A stretch of 11,520 nt of DNA from JAHDFB01 sp964607315 (GTDB lineage Bacteria > Bacteroidota > Bacteroidia > Chitinophagales > Saprospiraceae), in the NCBI GenBank assembly GCA_964607315.1, contig CAZSKA010000116.1:1-11520 (forward strand). The letters are read 5' to 3'. The position numbers were made by a program, and so were the translations under genes. Shown here piece by piece: positions 5,940 to 11,520 of the stretch; positions within the stretch are counted from its first letter, which is position 1; each line of letters opens with the position of its first letter. The notes below the pieces were generated by a model. That model was not told where the DNA came from, searched no databases, and saw only the letters and a list, made by a program, of their open reading frames with translations.

Positions 5940-6869
5940 CTATAACTTAGTTTCGGTAAACTGAAAATCACCTTGGATGCCTAATCTTGTGCTGCCTTGA
6001 TCAAGTAAATCTATAAACTTTGTACACTCTAAATCTTCACTGTAAAATATGTGATCATAAGGAATAGAAAGCACACTTTGAGAAATGTCTCTTCTGCTAT
6101 TCATCAAGCCTGTTGTATTTCTAAAATCTCTGATTCTACTCGACCAATATACCATGTTAAAATCGCCTAAAACGACCTTTGAACCTTCGTTTTTAGAGAT
6201 ATGGTCAGCTGTCTTTGTTATGAATTGTTCCTGTGTGATATCCATAGCTGCATTAATAGAAGGAATGATTAAAGGATTAGAAAGTGTGATCACTTTATTT
6301 TCTTCTAATTCTATATGAGCTTCTAAAAATGGTGCTTGATCAATAACCACTGTATCTTTTGATATAATAGGAAACTTAGAATAAACACTCATACCAAAAA
6401 GATCAATCCGCACATTTTCCACTTGATAAGGGAATAATTCCGATATGGATGATTTAAGTACTTTTGCCCAGTCTGGTTTTACTTCTTGAAAACTAATGAT
6501 ATCAAGTTCGCTAGCTTTTATTTCATTGACGAATTCTTCGTATCCAGATTCTACACTACTCAAATTAATATGAGCAATAGAAAAATGTGCTGAATCATTA
6601 ACTGTAGGCATTTGAAGAGCAGAATTACTTGCAGACTTAAGATAAATACATAAAAGTGCTGCACAAGCGAATTCGTTCAGCATCAACTTTGAGGAGTTAA
6701 GGATAAACCCAATTATACCTATGGAAAGAAGAACAAAAAGGACAATGACTGCAATTTCTTGTAATTTATTGAATCCTTGGATATTAACATCAGCCACTAT
6801 AAATAGCGTAACTAACCATGATAAAATCATGACTCCATAAGAGAAATAGTTGCTGATATTTTTCGTCAT
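5940..6869 (-). CDS. Membrane-anchored endonuclease/exonuclease/phosphatase-fold protein, possibly inactive
   Basis: Three hydrophobic segments (about 11-28, 37-57 and 62-80) anchor a C-terminal EEP (DNase I/sphingomyelinase-like) domain from about residue 95 to 305. Motifs in order are the first Asn (Asn102, INLSS), the metal-ligand Glu129 in SFQEVKPDW, GDFN (235-238) and the PYDH Asp272. The position usually occupied by a catalytic His in the SxHP-type motif reads LSNPL (Asn198). The final motif, usually SDH or TSH followed by xxI, reads STRLGI (Arg295), so both catalytic histidines appear to be missing. The fold call is firm, but activity is doubtful. The ATG at 6869 follows an exact TAnnTTTG promoter element. 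This is the first gene of the operon with the DUF4177-like and elaA-like genes. Confidence 0.88.
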   Translation of the reverse strand: MTKNISNYFSYGVMILSWLVTLFIVADVNIQGFNKLQEIAVIVLFVLLSIGIIGFILNSSKLMLNEFACAALLCIYLKSASNSALQMPTVNDSAHFSIAHINLSSVESGYEEFVNEIKASELDIISFQEVKPDWAKVLKSSISELFPYQVENVRIDLFGMSVYSKFPIISKDTVVIDQAPFLEAHIELEENKVITLSNPLIIPSINAAMDITQEQFITKTADHISKNEGSKVVLGDFNMVYWSSRIRDFRNTTGLMNSRRDISQSVLSIPYDHIFYSEDLECTKFIDLLDQGSTRLGIQGDFQFTETKL

Positions 6870-6884
6870 TGTTAACTAGTTGTA

Positions 6885-6892
6885 CAAAAGTA
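6885..6892 (-). promoter_or_regulatory. Promoter -7 element of the EEP-DUF4177-elaA operon
   Basis: Read on the minus strand, this is TACTTTTG, an exact TAnnTTTG match. It places the transcription start near 6880, about ten bases before the ATG at 6869. No clean TTG lies 17-23 bases upstream (TCA is found at 20), so the -33 element is weak. Confidence 0.5.
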
Positions 6893-6963
6893 GGAAACTA
6901 TTTGAAAGTTTATGAAATAGGAACAATAAATCCAGTTACTGAACAGATATTTTATCTCTATTT

Positions 6964-8745
6964 TTAGAAAAAATCAAGCAATTTAACATGCTTCTTATCA
7001 TTTAGTGTTTCTCCACTTTCTCTAAAAGCTTTTAGGAAAACAATATAGTGACCTATAGGAGCTTTGCCTCCATCATCTAAAGTTCCATCCCAAACTACAA
7101 TATCCATTTGGGCAGTTAATTGATTATTTACTACAGTTTTTATTTTCTGACCTTGAATGTTAAAAATCTCTATAGTGGTAAGAAAAGAGTTGTCTGGAAA
7201 TTGTAATCGCATGATTAATTGATCCGTATCTCCATCTCCATTAGGGGAAAAAACTTCAGTTTCTAAATTTAGGATCTCATCTACACCTGCACTTCCATCT
7301 CGTGCATTCGCATTTTCATAACCCGGTGTTCCGAAATTCGTAGAAGCCACTCCACTGACAAAATTTTCAGGTAATGTTTCTAAATCTGTAAATATTCTCT
7401 CTAGCGAAACACCTTTTGGATTATCAATTAAACTAAGATGAAAATCTTCCGAATAATCAAAAGAATCCAGCACCGTTCCATCTGCTAAAAGCAAGCTGAA
7501 ATTCCCTTCATCAAGATTAAATGAAGGTAAATTATTTTCTATTAAGTTAAAATCAACAGGCTCATAAGTTGAAATAGTCTGCGATATATCCTCTGAAATA
7601 CATACTATTTCTCCAGGTTCCAGCAATATCTCTCCCTCCAAAACCGAAGTTTCTTGTTTATCAAGATTAGCAATCACCAAACCCTCTAGATTAAGTAATT
7701 TATCGGTCACACTAATGATTTCTATATAATCACTTCCTCCAGTTAACGGATTGAAAAGAACCTCATTAATCAAAATGTCACCTAAAGCCGGTGCTTCTGA
7801 AACACTAAATGTAAAGGACTCATTAGTCGAAATATTTTCATTTAGATCGGTAACACCTGAAACAGAAAAGGTGTATATTATACCAGAGGAGAAATTTTCG
7901 GTAAAAGTGATTAGGATGACATTATCACTAATACTTGTGAAATCAATGTTCTCTATGTTTATGGATGGGTCAAGCCCAAAGTTTGATTCTTGTATGACTG
8001 AAAGGTTAAGGGCTTCATCGAAGCTTATCTCCAGCTGATTTGCGGAAACAACTGAAAAGTTACTGACTACTGGAGGAGTAACATCAGGTGAAAAAGCCAG
8101 AGCGGATATATCGTCAAAGTAAAATGCATCGGAATTAGACGAAGTATACTTTGGGTTTAAAACCCAAAAAGCATCCGAGACAAAATCATAAGTGTCATCG
8201 AAAAAGCTTAATTCAAATGCAGGAATTCCACCTTCTTCATAACTGGTAAATACAGACCAAAGACCATCTACACGTTCCATTCTCAAATTCAAAAAAGCAG
8301 GATCAGTAGCAAGCGCCGCTGTTTGGCCTTGTGCTAAAGGCTCGTCCTCTGGAACACCGTTGGAAATTCTAAAAATCTTTAAATTATCTTCGGATAGATT
8401 TTCGCCAATTTGGAAAAAGTAACCACTTGCTGCGCCTATGTCGCTATTGTCAACCATAAAATAACACGTAAGATTATTATTATTGGAAGGTGAAAAATCC
8501 ATGTTTAATTGGATGCTCCACGTGAAGTCAGCGGTTAATGTATAAGGTGTGAAAAGTGTTGAAGTACCTGCTTCTGGAGCGTTCAGTTGGAGGCTCAGAT
8601 TGTTATTAACGATAAAATTTTCAGTGTCACCTTGCCAGGTTGGATTTGCAGTAAAATCCCCATCGTCAAAATTGTCAATAAATTGACTGTGTATAAATGA
8701 GGAAAAAAAGCAGCAAAGGAACAATATTTGCGTTATTTTAATCAT
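6964..8745 (-). CDS. Secreted lamin-tail-domain protein with T9SS-like C-terminal domain
   Basis: This is a large extracellular or surface protein of 593 residues. A signal peptide covers about 1-20 (hydrophobic ILFLCCFFSSFIHS). Next is a concanavalin/lectin-like beta region (~21-218) beginning DNFDDGDF and ending YFDDISALAF, then an SbsA-type Ig-like domain (~222-316, starting TPPVVSNFSV). A lamin tail domain follows (~321-450, with ILINEVLFNP and DYIEI), and the C-terminal domain spans ~490-593. That last domain has FSPNGDGDTD, IEIFNIQGQKI, VVWDG and PIGHYIVFL, the pattern of gliding/T9SS-associated or FlgD-like C-terminal domains, suggesting export through type IX secretion. The ligand is unknown; lamin-tail proteins of this kind are often linked to cell-surface or nuclease functions. 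It is transcribed divergently from asd across 55 bases. Confidence 0.88.
   Translation of the reverse strand: MIKITQILFLCCFFSSFIHSQFIDNFDDGDFTANPTWQGDTENFIVNNNLSLQLNAPEAGTSTLFTPYTLTADFTWSIQLNMDFSPSNNNNLTCYFMVDNSDIGAASGYFFQIGENLSEDNLKIFRISNGVPEDEPLAQGQTAALATDPAFLNLRMERVDGLWSVFTSYEEGGIPAFELSFFDDTYDFVSDAFWVLNPKYTSSNSDAFYFDDISALAFSPDVTPPVVSNFSVVSANQLEISFDEALNLSVIQESNFGLDPSINIENIDFTSISDNVILITFTENFSSGIIYTFSVSGVTDLNENISTNESFTFSVSEAPALGDILINEVLFNPLTGGSDYIEIISVTDKLLNLEGLVIANLDKQETSVLEGEILLEPGEIVCISEDISQTISTYEPVDFNLIENNLPSFNLDEGNFSLLLADGTVLDSFDYSEDFHLSLIDNPKGVSLERIFTDLETLPENFVSGVASTNFGTPGYENANARDGSAGVDEILNLETEVFSPNGDGDTDQLIMRLQFPDNSFLTTIEIFNIQGQKIKTVVNNQLTAQMDIVVWDGTLDDGGKAPIGHYIVFLKAFRESGETLNDKKHVKLLDFF
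7966..7981 (-). repeat. Exact 16-base repeat of the 5216-5231 sequence
   Basis: On the minus strand this reads CTTTGGGCTTGACCCA, identical to plus-strand 5216-5231. It is a partial member of the TTTGGG-N5-CCCAAA family, with the last two bases of the second hexamer changed. It lies within the Ig-like region of the lamin-tail gene. Confidence 0.6.
8150..8168. repeat. Palindrome TTTGGGTTT-A-AAACCCAAA (copy 4 of a recurring motif)
   Basis: A perfect inverted repeat with 9-base arms and one central base lies inside the lamin-tail gene (antisense frame, coding FWVLNPK). Its core is TTTGGG-N7-CCCAAA, as at 3276. Confidence 0.7.
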
Positions 8746-8800
8746 GCTACGAAAGTAGTAATTTTTTATTCGTCATAATCACAAATCGCATTAAATAAAT

Positions 8801-9793
8801 ATGAAAATAGCAGTAGTAGGTGTTACAGGACTCGTAGGAGGTGTAATGATGCAAGTTTTAGATGAGTCATCACTTAAGATAAGTGAGATCATCCCAGTTG
8901 CTTCGCCAAGATCATATGGAAAGAAAATCAATTTTAGAGGAATTGATTATACAGTCATTTCTCATGATGATGCAATTAAACAGAAACCAGATATTGCTTT
9001 GTTTTCAGCTGGTGGAGGAACATCGAAAGAATGGGCGCCTAAGTATGCTGAAGCAGGAATAACGGTAATTGATAATTCTTCAGCATGGAGAATGGATGAG
9101 ACGAAGAAATTAGTTGTGCCGGAGATTAACGCACATCAATTGACAAAAGAAGATAAGATTATTGCAAATCCGAATTGTTCAACGATACAGATGGTTGCAG
9201 CATTGGATCCATTACATAGAGCCTTTGGGATCAAAAGATTGGTGATTAGTACCTATCAATCATTTACAGGAACTGGTGCGAATGCAGTTGCACAATATAA
9301 TCAGGAGAAGGAAGGGAGTGAAGCCGACAAACCAGCATATCCTCATCCTATTTTTGAGAATTGTTTGCCGCATTGTGATATCTTTTTGGACAATAAGTAT
9401 ACAAAGGAAGAAATGAAGTTAGTCCATGAAACTAGGAAAATTCTTTCTTCGCCGAATATAGCAATAACAGCTACAGCGGTTAGAGTTCCGGTACATGGAG
9501 GACATAGTGAATGTGTAAATGTGGAATTTGAAAATGCTTTTGAAGAAGATAAAGTTGTAGATTTATTGAACGAAGCACAGGGTGTTGTTGTTCAAGATGA
9601 TCCAGCCAATAATATTTATCCTATGCCCTTACATGCAAAGCATAAGGATGAAGTATTTGTAGGTAGAATACGAAGAGATGAGTCAATCGACAATGGATTA
9701 AACATGTGGATTGTTTCAGATAATCTCAGAAAAGGAGCAGCAACAAATGCTGTTCAGATAGCAGAATATATTGTAGAAAACGAATTATTGTAA
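8801..9793 (+). CDS. asd: Aspartate-semialdehyde dehydrogenase
   Basis: This enzyme makes L-aspartate 4-semialdehyde from 4-aspartyl phosphate with NADPH, the branch step to lysine/diaminopimelate, threonine, methionine and isoleucine in the cytoplasm. Its NADP-binding motif GVTGLVG is at 7-13. The catalytic cysteine is Cys126 in ANPNCSTIQM. The substrate-binding region has SFTGTGANAV (154-163), and the conserved RVPVHGGHSE (228-237) carries the active-site His235. The length of 330 is normal. The start is clear: MKIAVVGVTG begins directly at the first strand, after an A/T-rich leader. The gene is divergent from the lamin-tail gene and 43 bases upstream of the DUF349-like gene. That gap holds a short hairpin, so co-transcription is possible but not certain. 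Confidence 0.97.
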   Translation: MKIAVVGVTGLVGGVMMQVLDESSLKISEIIPVASPRSYGKKINFRGIDYTVISHDDAIKQKPDIALFSAGGGTSKEWAPKYAEAGITVIDNSSAWRMDETKKLVVPEINAHQLTKEDKIIANPNCSTIQMVAALDPLHRAFGIKRLVISTYQSFTGTGANAVAQYNQEKEGSEADKPAYPHPIFENCLPHCDIFLDNKYTKEEMKLVHETRKILSSPNIAITATAVRVPVHGGHSECVNVEFENAFEEDKVVDLLNEAQGVVVQDDPANNIYPMPLHAKHKDEVFVGRIRRDESIDNGLNMWIVSDNLRKGAATNAVQIAEYIVENELL

Positions 9794-9803
9794 TGATGAA
9801 ACT

Positions 9804-9818
9804 CCTAGCTTAGCTGGG
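9804..9818 (+). repeat. Small hairpin between asd and the next gene
   Basis: CCTAGC (9804-9809) can pair with GCTGGG (9813-9818), including one T-G wobble, around a TTA loop. It lies 11 bases after the asd stop, and no T-run follows. It could protect the asd 3' end or attenuate transcription, but it is too weak to call a terminator. Confidence 0.3.
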
Positions 9819-9836
9819 TTACGTAAATTGAAAGAA

Positions 9837-11294
9837 ATGAAAAATAAGATTGTACTTTGGGGTAAAAACGAGACTGAAGAAAAGATTTTAGTAGCAATAG
9901 AGTTACTAGAAAAAGAGAATCAAGTAAGAATTCACGAATTTCCAGCATCAGCTGTTAGTGAAGATTTTTATAACACCTTAATGGGAGATTGGAAAAAGGG
10001 TGCAGAAGTAGCATTCCCTGCTGAAGTGAAGACAACTGAAAAGCCTTTGTCAGTGACAGATGAATTGTTACCTGAAACGATAAGAGTTGATCGAACAGAT
10101 GTAATCAGTAGAGCAAAAGCAGAATGGCATTTCGTTGTTTTATCGTCGAAATTATATGAGTTATATAGCTCAGAACTTGTCGACATAAAGGAGAAAGTAG
10201 ATGCAATGCAAGACTATAGTTCTGCGGTATGGGAAGAAATGAAAGGATTCTGGTCAAAAGTACAACAACAAGTTTACGATAAAAATTTATTCAGAGAGCA
10301 TGCCAATAATTTAAGAACAGGTAGCGATGAAGTCTTTAATAAATTAAAGACAATGAGAAAGTCGCTTGATAATCAGTTCAAAACAGAATCAAAAAAACAA
10401 TTAGATTCTTTCAAAGTTCAAATCAATGAGATTAATGGTAAAATAGAAGGTGGTAAGAGCCTACAACCATTATTCGAAGAACTTAAAAAACTTCAGTCAA
10501 ACTTTAAGAACATCAAGTTCACACGAGACGATAGAAATAAAGTTTGGAATGCAATTGATGCAGCTTTTAAGACATTGAAGGAAAAGAAATACGGGAAAGC
10601 TGGAGCTCCATCTGCTTCTAGTCAACTAACTAGACTAAAGAGTCGATATGATGGATTGCTAAAAGCAATCGATCGTATGAAGTCAAGTATAGAAAGAGAT
10701 CTTAGAGATAAGAATGGGCAAAACAAAGGCGGAAATAGAATCATGGGTCAACTAGAAGCCCAGTTAAGAGAAGCACGTGTAGCTATGATTGATGAAAGAA
10801 TCAATTCTAAGCAAGTGAAGCTTAAGGATATGATTGCTACTAAAGCAGAGCTTGAAAAGCGAATGGCAAAAGAAGAAGCTAGAGCGAAACAACAGGCAGA
10901 GCGTGCGGAAATGGAGAAAGCAAAGCAAGCAAAGAAAGAAGAAATCAAGCAAAAAATTGCTGATGAATCAAAGGTAGAAGTTGATGCAGAAGAAGCTGAA
11001 AAATTAAAGAAAGCAGCAGCGGATATTGCTGCCAGCAAAAAAACTAAGAAAAAGAAGCCACCTGTAGAAGTTACAGCAATTACTGAAGCACCGGCTGTTG
11101 AATCAAAAGAAGCACCAGCAACTGAAAAAGTAGCTGAATCAGCAGAAGCTCCTCAAGAAGAGACCATAATGGACAAGATAGAGGATGTTATAGAAGATGT
11201 AGTAGAAATTGTAAGTGATGTTGTGGAAAATATAACAGAAAAAGCAACTAGTACAGTAGCAGCCGTTAATGATGCAGTAGGAGAGGAGGAGTGA
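9837..11294 (+). CDS. DUF349-like helical protein with charged tail
   Basis: This is a 485-residue, mostly helical cytoplasmic protein of unknown function. After a start MKNKIVLWGKNETEEKI come two stretches resembling DUF349 repeats: ~129-175 (WEEMKGFWSKVQQQV ... NLR ... VFNKLK) and ~220-252 (NFKNIKFTRDDRNKVWNAID). A long Lys/Glu/Ala-rich coiled coil runs from ~300 to 375, followed by a low-complexity Lys/Ala/Pro/Glu segment (~376-440). An acidic amphipathic helix rich in Asp, Glu, Ile and Val (443-470) ends in GEEE. No signal peptide or membrane helix is visible. I chose the ATG at 9837, preceded by AAAGAA, over the TTG nine bases earlier. DUF349 proteins are common in Bacteroidota and are without a firm role, so the family call is moderate. 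Confidence 0.75.
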   Translation: MKNKIVLWGKNETEEKILVAIELLEKENQVRIHEFPASAVSEDFYNTLMGDWKKGAEVAFPAEVKTTEKPLSVTDELLPETIRVDRTDVISRAKAEWHFVVLSSKLYELYSSELVDIKEKVDAMQDYSSAVWEEMKGFWSKVQQQVYDKNLFREHANNLRTGSDEVFNKLKTMRKSLDNQFKTESKKQLDSFKVQINEINGKIEGGKSLQPLFEELKKLQSNFKNIKFTRDDRNKVWNAIDAAFKTLKEKKYGKAGAPSASSQLTRLKSRYDGLLKAIDRMKSSIERDLRDKNGQNKGGNRIMGQLEAQLREARVAMIDERINSKQVKLKDMIATKAELEKRMAKEEARAKQQAERAEMEKAKQAKKEEIKQKIADESKVEVDAEEAEKLKKAAADIAASKKTKKKKPPVEVTAITEAPAVESKEAPATEKVAESAEAPQEETIMDKIEDVIEDVVEIVSDVVENITEKATSTVAAVNDAVGEEE

Positions 11295-11310
11295 TTTCTA
11301 TTAGCAATTA

Positions 11311-11344
11311 TCAATGATCAATTTGCAATGATCAATGATCAATG
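11311..11344 (+). repeat. Short tandem repeats of ATCAATG
   Basis: The heptamer ATCAATG appears at 11310-11316, 11331-11337 and 11338-11344, the last two in direct tandem, and CAATGATCAAT is shared among the units. Similar simple repeats are often seen between genes in Bacteroidota. Confidence 0.6.
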
Positions 11345-11388
11345 CCGTCGTGATGTGGGAACGTGGTGAGTTTCTCTTCATTCCCAGC

Positions 11389-11410
11389 CTTTCTTCTTCA
11401 AAGAAGAAGG
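11389..11410 (+). terminator. Long hairpin, possible terminator of the DUF349-like gene
   Basis: A 10-bp stem (CTTTCTTCTT 11389-11398 with AAGAAGAAGG 11401-11410, one T-G wobble) has a minimal loop. A T5 stretch comes only at 11425-11429, about 15 bases further on, so it is a non-canonical terminator or an mRNA 3'-end structure. It lies 95 bases after the stop codon at 11294. Confidence 0.35.
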
Positions 11411-11520
11411 ATGTAAGATTTCTGTTTTTATAGAATGATTAAGAACTTTTAAATTTCCCCCGCTGGCGGCAGGGTCATTCAGTTCTGAATATAAAATATA
11501 TTAATTATTTATATATTAGT

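Larger units (their letters stand above)
11295..11520. other. Repeat-rich intergenic end of the window
   Basis: No coding frame is supported here. ATCAATG-type units repeat at about 11310-11344 (CAATGATCAAT occurs several times, containing TGATCA palindromes). A hairpin lies at 11389-11410. An unusual GC-rich patch, CCCCCGCTGGCGGCAGGG (11457-11474), containing CCGC-TG-GCGG, stands out from AT-rich flanks. The last 40 bases are almost pure A/T. The composition suggests a mosaic of interspersed repeats rather than a gene. Confidence 0.6.

Noticed and set aside
6946..6958. AGATA-TTT-TATCT hairpin as terminator of the lamin-tail gene
   Set aside because: It has five AT-only pairs apart from one G-C, and no T-run on the minus strand.
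8750..8757. TACTTTCG as a promoter element for the lamin-tail gene
   Set aside because: It differs from TAnnTTTG at one key base, the nearest upstream TTG is 24 bases away, and the start would fall on the ATG.
9828..9836. TTG start nine bases before the ATG of the DUF349-like gene
   Set aside because: The ATG at 9837 has a purine-rich AAAGAA before it and gives a natural N-terminus.
10748..11038. Minus-strand frames opposite the DUF349-like gene
   Set aside because: They are Ser/Ala/Cys/Phe-rich mirror frames of the Lys/Glu/Ala coiled-coil region, a usual artefact of such sequence.
11310..11344. CRISPR-like array
   Set aside because: The units are only 7-11 bases long, without spacers of constant length, and no cas gene is present.

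Overview
The window is an AT-rich stretch of bacterial chromosome from the phylum Bacteroidota, most likely a gliding-lineage marine or soil member (Flavobacteriia or Cytophagia; I cannot decide which). Three things support this. gldE and gldD overlap directly downstream of mutY and ssb, a gene order characteristic of the phylum. A secreted protein ends in a type IX secretion-like C-terminal domain. Promoter-like sites match the phylum's TTG / TAnnTTTG pattern rather than the E. coli -35/-10 pattern.

Layout. Positions 1-3985 (+): the 3' end of an ECF-type sigma factor cut by the window edge, then mutY (A/G mismatch glycosylase), ssb (single-strand DNA-binding protein) with a hairpin/T-run terminator, and the overlapping pair gldE (membrane CBS/CorC-type protein) and gldD (lipoprotein), both gliding/T9SS accessory proteins. 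A GHMP kinase (GYDIA-type, mevalonate-kinase-like) faces gldD tail to tail at 4011-4904 (-). A 350-base gap (4905-5254) has no convincing gene, but it carries three inverted repeats, an exact TAnnTTTG promoter element and a hairpin with T-run that together could make a small RNA or leader. Positions 5255-6869 (-) hold a tight three-gene operon with 2-nt gaps: a membrane-anchored endonuclease/exonuclease/phosphatase-fold protein, a small DUF4177-like protein and an ElaA-type acetyltransferase. Positions 6964-8745 (-) encode a large secreted lamin-tail-domain protein. From 8801 (+) come asd (aspartate-semialdehyde dehydrogenase) and a helical DUF349-like protein with a highly charged tail. The last 226 bases are a repeat-rich intergenic region.

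Most genes are ordinary housekeeping or lineage-typical functions. Four points deserve a second look. (1) The palindrome TTTGGG-N5/7-CCCAAA recurs four times, at about 1.2, 3.3, 5.2 and 8.2 kb, in both coding and non-coding DNA and in unrelated reading contexts. (2) The EEP-fold protein appears to have lost both catalytic histidines while keeping its metal-ligand motifs. (3) The conserved N-terminal strand of the GHMP kinase is encoded upstream of any canonical start codon. (4) The 4905-5254 gap holds a possible small RNA or attenuator. I see no CRISPR array, transposase, tRNA, rRNA or defence cassette.
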